The translations under genes and the position numbers were made by a program. The notes beneath the pieces are model-generated. The model did no database searches. It saw nothing but the letters and a program-made list of their open reading frames with translations, and was not told the origin of the DNA. Below are positions 23,208 to 28,860 of a DNA stretch of 35,039 nucleotides, one piece after another (position 1 is the first letter of the stretch; every line of letters begins with the position of its first letter). The stretch is from Candidatus Nomurabacteria bacterium RIFOXYD2_FULL_35_12 (GTDB lineage: Bacteria > Patescibacteriota > Minisyncoccia > Phycocordibacterales > UBA9973): positions 1 through 35,039 of the forward strand of contig MFWK01000001.1 in the NCBI GenBank assembly GCA_001786365.1. Reading direction: 5' to 3'.

Positions 23208-23702
23208 TTAGCTGTGTTTAAGTGGAGTTGATTGATACTTTTCAGCACCGCCATAAATCCTTCTTACCAAGACAACTATAAACAAAATTAATATTGCAAC
23301 TATTACCCATTGAATCAATCTTGAAGGAATAAAACTATTTGATCCAAAAACTGCGTTGGCTGCGAGGTTGCTGTTATTTCCAGTGTTTGCATTATTTACA
23401 GATGTGTTTGTGGAATTAGTAGTAGTTGTTTTAGTAGTTGTAGTATTTGAATCTGTAGTATTTGTTTTTACAACCGGTACTGTTTCGTAAGTATTAACAT
23501 ACACAGGGGTAGGGTTGTATTGATTATAATTTTCAGAAGAAATATTTCCTCCACTTACAACATATCCACCATTTCCAACATATCCACCACCATAATACTG
23601 CGCGTTCGTTTTTGATGGTATCATTATCACTCCAAGAGACAAAATGGCTAAAATTACTAAGCTAAAAACGATATTATATTTTATTGTATTTATATTTTTC
23701 AT
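23208..23702 (-). CDS. hypothetical secreted/anchored low-complexity protein with GYVGNGGYVVSGG motif
   Basis: A 164-residue protein: N-terminal signal or anchor (about 10-33), then QYYGGGYVGNGGYVVSGG. An Asn/Thr/Ser-rich linker follows (about 55-120), then a C-terminal membrane helix (about 130-148) and a basic tail with RRIYGG. No enzyme domain is seen; it looks like a surface spacer. The Gly-rich motif recurs in the gene at 23920-24369. The leader holds a reading frame MNPVRN and a long-range stem that takes in the start codon. G+C is low, as in the bulk genome. Confidence 0.78.
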   Translation of the reverse strand: MKNINTIKYNIVFSLVILAILSLGVIMIPSKTNAQYYGGGYVGNGGYVVSGGNISSENYNQYNPTPVYVNTYETVPVVKTNTTDSNTTTTKTTTTNSTNTSVNNANTGNNSNLAANAVFGSNSFIPSRLIQWVIVAILILFIVVLVRRIYGGAEKYQSTPLKHS

Positions 23703-23808
23703 CCCGTTTAGAAATCATCCCATCTATACATATTATATTTACATAAAGATAGGTAATTTATTGTTATTTTGTAACATTTTCCCGTTATGTAAATTTCTAA
23801 CGGGATTC
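23700..23808 (-). promoter_or_regulatory. leader with long-range stem and alternative local hairpin
   Basis: The 5' arm (AATCCCGTTAGAAAT, 23807-23793) can pair with ATTTCTAAACGGGAT (23715-23701), which runs into the ATG. It can also pair locally with TAACGGG at about 23784. The two pairings exclude each other. Confidence 0.5.
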
Positions 23809-23810
23809 AT
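23739..23810 (-). CDS. upstream reading frame MNPVR in the 23702 leader
   Basis: A 23-codon frame beginning MNPVRNLHNG, starting 9 nt after the -10 box. Bases coding for NPVRN form the 5' arm of the leader stem. Confidence 0.4.
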   Translation of the reverse strand: MNPVRNLHNGKMLQNNNKLPIFM

Positions 23811-23819
23811 AACATAGAT

Positions 23820-23848
23820 AGTATAGCATATTCAGATGTAAATGTCAA
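23820..23848 (-). promoter_or_regulatory. promoter of the 23702 gene
   Basis: Minus strand TTGACA (23848-23843), 17-nt spacer, TATACT (23825-23820). 27 of 29 bases equal the promoter at 24497-24525. Confidence 0.75.
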
Positions 23849-23851
23849 GAG

Positions 23852-23894
23852 AAAAGGCGCCTTTCTGCATGGTTAGCAAATTGGCGCCCTTTTC
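23852..23894 (-). terminator. terminator after the lipoprotein gene
   Basis: GAAAAGGGCGCC and GGCGCCTTTTC form the stem around a 20-nt loop, directly before the next promoter. Confidence 0.65.
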
Positions 23895-23919
23895 GATTTC
23901 GTTGATGTGTTTTGACGTG

Positions 23920-24369
23920 TTAGTAACGTCGGCGGAAGCCACTACCTCCACTGACGACGAATCCACCGTTACCGACGAACCCTCCTCCGCCGTTTCCTCC
24001 ACAATATTGTGGAGGGTGGGACGGTGGATAATACCTACCGCCGTATTGTTTTTGCCAAGCGTAACCTGCGTTCCAAGTTGGCCGACTGTTGGCCTGAACC
24101 TGCACAGTGCCGACCTTCTCGGCGACTTGCAGCTTGTGTCGCTGTATCCCTTCATTGACTGCGAGGCCTGACTTCACTTCCGACTCGGTGTGGGTCGTTA
24201 CCCGACCGTCCGGTCCTATGTCGGTCGTGGTTTTTGTGACCGTTGCCTTCTCGCCTTCTATGTAGGGGAGCGGGCCGGTCTTCTGAGCGATGGCCGTGTT
24301 TCCATTAAAGGCGCAACCTTGCGTCAATGCCAAAACTGCTACTGCGATTATGATACTCACTGTTTTCAT
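23920..24369 (-). CDS. putative lipoprotein with GFVGNGGFVVSGG motif, higher G+C
   Basis: A 149-residue protein. MKTVSIIIAVAVLALTQGC has a lipobox-like end, with Cys19 as the likely lipidated residue (the -3 position is Thr, which is less usual). A charged middle part (about 30-110) is followed by a Gly/Tyr/Pro-rich C-terminus with CGGNGGGGFVGNGGFVVSGG and RRRY at the end. The family is not recognised. AGGAGA lies 8 nt before the ATG, one of the few strong Shine-Dalgarno sequences here. Its G+C is well above that of its neighbour at 23208, although they share the Gly motif. Confidence 0.78.
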   Translation of the reverse strand: MKTVSIIIAVAVLALTQGCAFNGNTAIAQKTGPLPYIEGEKATVTKTTTDIGPDGRVTTHTESEVKSGLAVNEGIQRHKLQVAEKVGTVQVQANSRPTWNAGYAWQKQYGGRYYPPSHPPQYCGGNGGGGFVGNGGFVVSGGSGFRRRY

Positions 24370-24403
24370 TGTCTGTCTCCTTTGTTGTTATTGTTGTTCC
24401 TGC

Positions 24404-24455
24404 GTGATAGTAACTTAGAAAATCAATTTTCTAAACTATTATCACACAGGAAAGC
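24404..24455 (-). promoter_or_regulatory. long leader hairpin of the lipoprotein gene
   Basis: Arms of about 24 nt (CCTGTGTGATAATAGTTTAG... and its near complement) around a 4-nt loop, with only wobble pairs and one mismatch, about 35 nt before the ATG. The Shine-Dalgarno site is outside the stem. Confidence 0.6.
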
Positions 24456-24496
24456 AAGGAAAATGTAGAAAGAACAATATATCTATTACTTTTAAT

Positions 24497-24525
24497 AGTA
24501 TAGCATATTCATATGTAAAAGTCAA
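24497..24525 (-). promoter_or_regulatory. promoter of the lipoprotein gene
   Basis: Minus strand TTGACT (24525-24520), 17-nt spacer, TATACT (24502-24497). The leader is about 120 nt. Confidence 0.7.
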
Positions 24526-24561
24526 GGACTATTTTAGCCTTTAAAATATGGGTATTTTTTG

Positions 24562-24643
24562 TGGGCAAGGGGGGACTCGAACCCCCACCCCTTACGGGAT
24601 CAGTTCCTAAGACTGAAGCGGCTACCAATTACGCCACTTGCCC
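24562..24643 (-). tRNA. tRNA-Leu (anticodon TAG)
   Basis: 82 nt with a long variable arm (TCCCGTAAGGGG). Acceptor GGGCAAG/CTTGCCC, anticodon stem TCAGT/ACTGA with loop CTTAGGA, T loop TTCGAGT, discriminator A. CCA is not encoded. Confidence 0.93.
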
Positions 24644-24665
24644 AAGATATTTTGCACGTTCCTAC

Positions 24666-24839
24666 TTTGTGGTCACAAGTATTTTTCTACTGAAAAATCT
24701 CGCGACCCCGTCTCGGCATCGTCATGCCTATGGCTCGCACAAAATTTTGTGGTCAGGAATATTTTGCTCGTCGACACTCACAAAATTTCACGATCCTGCC
24801 TCGGTTGTTTTTTTGCAGAAAAAACATACCTCCGGCTCG
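24666..24839 (-). repeat. two diverged tandem units in the tRNA spacer
   Basis: On the minus strand each unit has CGAGCC..AGG.ATG, then CCGAG.C.GG.TCG.GA.ATTTT, then TGACCACAAA (24746-24839 and 24666-24737). The units differ in length but keep block order. No coding sequence is seen. Confidence 0.5.
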
Positions 24840-24845
24840 CCCTAG

Positions 24846-24882
24846 TCAGAAAAATTAAAAGCAGTTTTAATTTTTCTGACCT
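24846..24882 (-). terminator. terminator after tRNA-Lys
   Basis: GTCAGAAAAATTAAAA and TTTTAATTTTTCTGAC pair perfectly around a 4-nt loop, 4 nt beyond the 3' end of tRNA-Lys. Confidence 0.75.
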
Positions 24883-24885
24883 AGT

Positions 24886-24958
24886 GCGCCCACCAGGGAT
24901 CGAACCTGGGACATTCTCCTTAAGAGGGAGCTACTCTACCAGCTGAGTTATGGGCGCA
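24886..24958 (-). tRNA. tRNA-Lys (anticodon CTT)
   Basis: 73 nt: acceptor GCGCCCA/TGGGCGC, D stem ACTC/GAGT, anticodon loop CTCTTAA, T arm CCAGG TTCGATC CCTGG, discriminator A. The first anticodon-stem pair (27-43) is a G-A mismatch, leaving four good pairs. Confidence 0.9.
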
Positions 24959-24976
24959 TATATTTATTCAGTTGTG

Positions 24977-25058
24977 TGCCCGAGGTGGGAATCGAACCCA
25001 CATCCCTTACGGGACACCATTTTAAGTGGTGCGCGTATACCAATTCCGCCACTCGGGC
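24977..25058 (-). tRNA. tRNA-Leu (anticodon TAA)
   Basis: 82 nt with variable arm TCCCGTAAGGGA. Acceptor GCCCGAG/CTCGGGC, anticodon stem CACCA/TGGTG with loop CTTAAAA, T arm TGGG TTCGATT CCCA, discriminator A. Confidence 0.93.
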
Positions 25059-25090
25059 ATTTCCTAAAAATATCTTAACATTTTTTAGGG

Positions 25091-25162
25091 AGGCCTGGGG
25101 CGGAATTGAACCGCCGTATATTCCTTTTGCAGAGGAATGCCTTACCACTTGGCTACCAGGCC
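25091..25162 (-). tRNA. tRNA-Cys (anticodon GCA)
   Basis: 72 nt: acceptor GGCCTGG/CCAGGCC, anticodon stem TTCCT/AGGAA with loop CTGCAAA, T loop TTCAATT, discriminator T as expected for tRNA-Cys. Confidence 0.93.
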
Positions 25163-25174
25163 TTAATCAATATC

Positions 25175-25522
25175 CTACTTTTCTCTTAGCAATTCGTCAA
25201 TTTTTTGTCTGTGCTTTTCTCCTAGGTCAATAGCAATATCTATAAAGGGAATATTTTTTGTCGTCATAATCTTTTTCAAGAATTCTCGCAATTCGGGTCT
25301 TTTGCGTTTTGCAAATTCTAAAGCTGGTTTTTCTTTTTCAGTAGGGAAGACAGTTATAAATATTGTGGCTCGTTTCAAGTCAGGGGAACAAGAGGCTCCC
25401 GTCACAGTGATGAGTGAAGTTCTATTATTTTCTCTTCCTAAAAATTCCGCGGTTAGTTCTTTTAGGTGATTGGCTACTTTTTCCTGCCTGCCGGTAGGCA
25501 GGGCATTTCCTTGATTAATCAT
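25175..25522 (-). CDS. rbfA: ribosome-binding factor A
   Basis: A 115-residue KH-type protein that helps 30S maturation. Family pattern: KVANHLKELTAEFLGRE, LITVTGASCSPDLKRATIFITVFP and the C-terminal IPFIDIAIDLGEKHRQKIDELL (consensus hs-x-R-x-P-x-l-x-F-x-x-D). ALPTGRQ at residues 7-13 is translated from a palindromic element, so the N-terminus is extended relative to relatives. It starts 1 nt after infB ends, the classic infB-rbfA order. Confidence 0.93.
   Translation of the reverse strand: MINQGNALPTGRQEKVANHLKELTAEFLGRENNRTSLITVTGASCSPDLKRATIFITVFPTEKEKPALEFAKRKRPELREFLKKIMTTKNIPFIDIAIDLGEKHRQKIDELLREK
25483..25503 (-). repeat. in-frame palindrome in rbfA
   Basis: Same 21-nt hairpin as at 7823 in murD (CCTGCCTGCCGGTAGGCAGG plus one G). 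On the coding strand it is read in a different frame, giving ALPTGRQ rather than LPAGRQG. Confidence 0.85.
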
Positions 25523-25523
25523 T

Positions 25524-27047
25524 TTATTTTTGGGCTATGGAAAATAATTCTATGACGTCACCGGAAGCGACTTCTATTTTTGATTCGAGCATCATACCAA
25601 ATTCTAAACCTTCTTCTACAGTGCTAGTTTTTACTTTACTTTTTTCCAGATTTACGATTTTTCCTCGTCCTATTTCAAATTCTCGGCGCATTATTTTTAC
25701 TGTTCCATTTAAAAGCATTTGGCCTTCGATTACTTTTCCGCCGATTATCTGGCGTTCTTTTGTGCGACTAAAAGCTCGGATTATCTTTGCTCGTCCTGTG
25801 GTTTCTACTGTTTCCACTCTGGGTCTTCTTTTTTCCATTTCTTCTTCGAGCCATTCAGTCATTTTGTAAATGATATCAAAGAAAGAGATGGAAATATTTC
25901 TTTTTTTAGCAATTTCTTCAGCGCTCTTGTCGGCTTTTACGTTGAATCCGATGATGATTGCATTTTCACCATCTGAAATATTTTTTATATCTGATTCGGA
26001 AATCGGGCCCACACCTTTTGTTATAATTTTAAATTCTGCATTTTCTACTTTTCCTTGGCATTTTATTTTTGCTATTTCTTTTTCTATAGCTTCCAAGGAA
26101 CCAGAAACATCGGCTTTGAGCAATATGGGTATTAACTTTTTTCCTGTTTCATCAGAGCTTTTTGTATTTGTATTTTTTATTTCTTTTCCTTTAAAACATT
26201 CCATGTATTCCAAAGCATCTTTTTTATTTTTAAAAGTCTTAAAAGGTGCTCCGACTCTAGGCAATTTATCAAAACCACAAAGGCGGATAGGGGAAGAGAA
26301 AGAAGCATTCTCTATCATTTTTCCTTTAAAATCTTGAATTATGCGGGTAGAAGTTGTACTGTCTTCCACAACTACAGTCATACCTTTTTTTATTGTGCCA
26401 TTTTTTATAAGCAAAGTGGCTTGGATTCCGCGTTTTGAATCTAGGTCTGCTTCTATGACGAAACCTGAAGCATCTTCTTCGGTATTTCCGGTAAAGTTTT
26501 CCATTTCGGATAAAATCAAAATTAAAGACAAGAGATTATCTACACCTGTGCCTGTTTTTGCGGAAATTTCCACATAAGGAATTTTGCCTCCATAATTTTC
26601 TAGATAAACTTCATTTTCTGCCAGTTCATTTTTTGTTTTTTCTATATTTGCATTTGGCTTGTCTATTTTATTTATAGCCACAATAGAAGGTATCTTTGTT
26701 TCAACAATTGTTTTCCATGCTTCAACTGTTTGCGGTTTTACTCCGTCTTCGGCGGAAACAATCAAGATGGCAATGTCGGCAATGAGTGCTCCTCGTTCAC
26801 GCATTTTAGAAAAAGCTGCATGTCCGGGTGTGTCCAAGAATGTGATTTTTTTGTCTTTTCCTTCTTCGTCTTTATGTATAACTTCATAAGCGGAAATATT
26901 TTGAGTAATTCCTCCGGCTTCATTTTCGGTGACATTCGTTTTTCTGATATAGTCGAGAAGGGTGGACTTGCCATGGTCAATATGTCCCATAATTACTACG
27001 ACAGGCGGGCGAGTTATTTTATTTTCTTTTTGTCTTTTTTCTTGCAT
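25524..27047 (-). CDS. infB: translation initiation factor IF-2, short form
   Basis: IF-2 is the GTPase that brings initiator tRNA to the 30S subunit. The G domain starts at residue 15: VVVIMGHIDHGKSTLLD (G1, with Ile and Ser where most have Val and Thr), AGGITQNISAYEV, DTPGHAAF and NKIDK. Domain II, the IF-2-specific domain III and the C-terminal tRNA-binding domain (GRAKIIRAFSRTKERQIIGG) follow. At 507 residues it lacks the long N-terminal extension, which is usual for small genomes. Its start follows an AAAGTT-type repeat. Confidence 0.96.
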   Translation of the reverse strand: MQEKRQKENKITRPPVVVIMGHIDHGKSTLLDYIRKTNVTENEAGGITQNISAYEVIHKDEEGKDKKITFLDTPGHAAFSKMRERGALIADIAILIVSAEDGVKPQTVEAWKTIVETKIPSIVAINKIDKPNANIEKTKNELAENEVYLENYGGKIPYVEISAKTGTGVDNLLSLILILSEMENFTGNTEEDASGFVIEADLDSKRGIQATLLIKNGTIKKGMTVVVEDSTTSTRIIQDFKGKMIENASFSSPIRLCGFDKLPRVGAPFKTFKNKKDALEYMECFKGKEIKNTNTKSSDETGKKLIPILLKADVSGSLEAIEKEIAKIKCQGKVENAEFKIITKGVGPISESDIKNISDGENAIIIGFNVKADKSAEEIAKKRNISISFFDIIYKMTEWLEEEMEKRRPRVETVETTGRAKIIRAFSRTKERQIIGGKVIEGQMLLNGTVKIMRREFEIGRGKIVNLEKSKVKTSTVEEGLEFGMMLESKIEVASGDVIELFSIAQK

Positions 27048-27049
27048 TT

Positions 27050-27080
27050 TACTTTATAACTTTCTACTTTATGAACTTTT
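27050..27080 (-). repeat. AAAGTT-type repeat before infB
   Basis: On the minus strand AAAAGTTCATAAAGTAGAAAG-like units end just before the infB ATG. Same family as in the pilin cluster. Confidence 0.65.
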
Positions 27081-27083
27081 AAA

Positions 27084-27551
27084 CTATTTCACTTCTGCTT
27101 TCTTTAAGGCCTCTTTTTCTTCAGTACTTAATTCGTATTCTGATTTGTTGTTTTTAATAGGCTTGGCAAAGATGCTCATCCTTTCACGGGAATATAAACT
27201 GGAGAGGACTACGCCACTACCTTCTTCATCCAGCATTCCGATAGCGAAACTTTGGTTACTACCTTGATCGGAAAATGGATTGAAACGTATGGTTTCAAGT
27301 CCTCGAATGCTTTTTTTGAGTTTATTATTTATCACAACTACATCTTTTTGAATATTTTCTTTTGCCTTTTTTAAATCAACGATGTCTTTTTCTAAACTTA
27401 CAATTGTGTCTTCCAAGTCTTTTGCTTTTTTACCGAGGAAAAATCTTTTTAAGCGTTTTTCTGTGATAATAGCCCAGATAATACCTAAAAGAATGAGGAA
27501 AGTGGTTATTCCGCTAAAAATAAAAAAAGCAACTTCAAGCTTTGTATTCAT
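27084..27551 (-). CDS. DUF4446 family protein
   Basis: A 155-residue protein: N-terminal membrane helix (about 8-30), a coiled-coil stretch (about 40-85), then the family core RFNPFSDQGSNQSFAIGMLDEEGSGVVLSSLYSRERMSIFAKPI. DUF4446 proteins occur in Firmicutes and Patescibacteria with no settled function. It lies upstream of infB with a 36-nt gap and may be cotranscribed. A TATATT box 8 nt before the ATG suggests a very short leader. Confidence 0.88.
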   Translation of the reverse strand: MNTKLEVAFFIFSGITTFLILLGIIWAIITEKRLKRFFLGKKAKDLEDTIVSLEKDIVDLKKAKENIQKDVVVINNKLKKSIRGLETIRFNPFSDQGSNQSFAIGMLDEEGSGVVLSSLYSRERMSIFAKPIKNNKSEYELSTEEKEALKKAEVK

Positions 27552-27569
27552 ACATAGATAATATATACT
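27542..27569 (+). promoter_or_regulatory. promoter of the cysteine desulfurase gene, leaderless
   Basis: TTGTAT at 27542-27547, 16-nt spacer, TATACT at 27564-27569, 6 nt before the ATG at 27576. Confidence 0.5.
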
Positions 27570-27588
27570 ATTTTTATGGTTAAATCAA
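27560..27588 (-). promoter_or_regulatory. promoter of the DUF4446 gene, divergent and overlapping
   Basis: Minus strand TTGATT (27588-27583), 17-nt spacer, TATATT (27565-27560). The two -10 boxes overlap, so the divergent promoters probably exclude each other. Confidence 0.5.
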
Positions 27589-28802
27589 ACATGAATTTTT
27601 CAAAAAAACCTCGGAAAATATATATGGATTATGCTTCTAGCGCAGAAGCGAACCCTAGTTCTATACATTCTTTTGGGGTGAAAGCAAAAGCTGAATTACA
27701 AAATGCCCGTAAGGACGTGGCGAAAGTTTTAAATGCTCATATGGATGAAATAATCTTTACGAGCGGGGGAACGGAGAGTAATAATCTTGCAATACAGGGA
27801 GTTTTAAGAGCGGTTAAGGAAAAACTTCCGCATATAATAACAACGAACATAGAACATCCTTCAGTCCTTGAAACTTTTAAGCTTATGGAAAAAAGAGAGT
27901 TGGCGGAGATTTCTATCGTGCCAGTTGAAATAAACGGAATAGTAGATCCTAAAAAAATAAAAAAAGAAATAAAAAAAAATACAGTGTTGGTGTCTGTGAT
28001 GTATGTAAATAATGAAATCGGTACAATCCAGCCAATTCGGGAGATAGCAAAAGAAATTCGGCATTGGAAGAAAAAAAGGTCGCGCTCCCAAGTCTCTAAA
28101 ACTTCACCTTTTCCTGTTTTTCACACTGATGCAGTACAGGCGGTAAATTATTTAGATTTGAATGTAGAGGCATTGGGCGTAGATTTACTTTCATTATCCG
28201 GTTCAAAAATAGAAGGGGCAGGTAGGGTGGGGGTTCTTTATAAAAGGCGCGGAACACAGATTGAAAATATTTTTGGCGGAGGAGGTCAGGAATTTGGATT
28301 GCGTCCTGGGACAGAAAATCTACCGGAAATTATAAAATTTTCTGAAGCATTGGAGTTAGTTCAAAAAATTAAAGAAAAAGAAGTAAAAAGGTTAACAAAA
28401 CTTCGAGATTATTTTATTGCTAAATTGTCAAAGATGCCCTTTGACATTAAATTAAATGGTGATTTGGAAAATAGATTACCAAATAATGTAAACATTTCTA
28501 TTCCAAATATTCCGAGCGATCTTTTGGTTATAGAATTATCTGCTAGGGGAATAATGGCTTCTGAAAAAAGCGCTTGCGAGTCAGGAGACGGAAAAGCTTC
28601 ATATGTCATAAAAGCAATTCGTCCTGAAATAAAACCTGCCCGCAATGCTTTCAGCATAGCTGATGCAGGCGGGGAAAATGATGGCTCTTTGCGATTTTCT
28701 ATGGGCAGGCAAACGACAAAAAAAGATATTGATTATACTTTAAAATCTCTGTCTAAAATTTTGACTAAATTAAAAAAATGGTATACCCCTACACCTATTT
28801 AG
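27576..28802 (+). CDS. cysteine desulfurase (NifS/IscS-like), atypical
   Basis: This PLP enzyme takes sulfur from cysteine for Fe-S clusters or tRNA thiolation. Seen: IYMDYASSAE, FTSGGTESNNLAIQG, HTDAVQAV, the PLP lysine K211 in LSLSGSKIEG, QEFGLRPGTEN, and the loop Cys C334 in SEKSACESGD. Oddities: the N-terminal segment between MDYA and NPSSIHSFG is about 20 residues shorter than usual. The His before the PLP lysine (SGHK in most) is Ser. Residues about 353-366 (KPARNAFSIADAGG) are a repeat insert, and the last residues WYTPTPI come from a palindrome. Start supported by the TATACT box. Confidence 0.9.
   Translation: MVKSNMNFSKKPRKIYMDYASSAEANPSSIHSFGVKAKAELQNARKDVAKVLNAHMDEIIFTSGGTESNNLAIQGVLRAVKEKLPHIITTNIEHPSVLETFKLMEKRELAEISIVPVEINGIVDPKKIKKEIKKNTVLVSVMYVNNEIGTIQPIREIAKEIRHWKKKRSRSQVSKTSPFPVFHTDAVQAVNYLDLNVEALGVDLLSLSGSKIEGAGRVGVLYKRRGTQIENIFGGGGQEFGLRPGTENLPEIIKFSEALELVQKIKEKEVKRLTKLRDYFIAKLSKMPFDIKLNGDLENRLPNNVNISIPNIPSDLLVIELSARGIMASEKSACESGDGKASYVIKAIRPEIKPARNAFSIADAGGENDGSLRFSMGRQTTKKDIDYTLKSLSKILTKLKKWYTPTPI
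28632..28674 (+). repeat. in-frame PARNA-type repeat in the cysteine desulfurase gene
   Basis: About 41 of 43 bases equal the element in secA at 3420. Same frame, encoding KPARNAFSIADAGG. Confidence 0.8.
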
Positions 28803-28853
28803 TTTTTTTATTTTATATATTTTTTTTGACTAAAAATAGGTGTGGGGGTATAC
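28781..28853 (+). repeat. large palindrome bridging two genes
   Basis: Left arm 28781-28803 (starts GTATACCCCTACACC) and right arm 28829-28853 (ends GTGTGGGGGTATAC) pair over about 22 bp with one wobble and a small bulge. The left arm holds the stop codon of the desulfurase gene; the T-rich loop could act in termination. Confidence 0.8.
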
Positions 28854-28854
28854 T
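28826..28854 (+). promoter_or_regulatory. promoter carried by the right arm of the palindrome
   Basis: TTGACT at 28826-28831, 17-nt spacer, TATACT at 28849-28854, 6 nt before the ATG at 28861. Confidence 0.6.
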
Positions 28855-28860
28855 TGATTC

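Noticed and set aside
23842..24171. Plus-strand frame opposite the lipoprotein gene
   Set aside because: The minus-strand gene has a signal peptide, lipobox-like Cys, Shine-Dalgarno site and promoter; the plus-strand frame has none.
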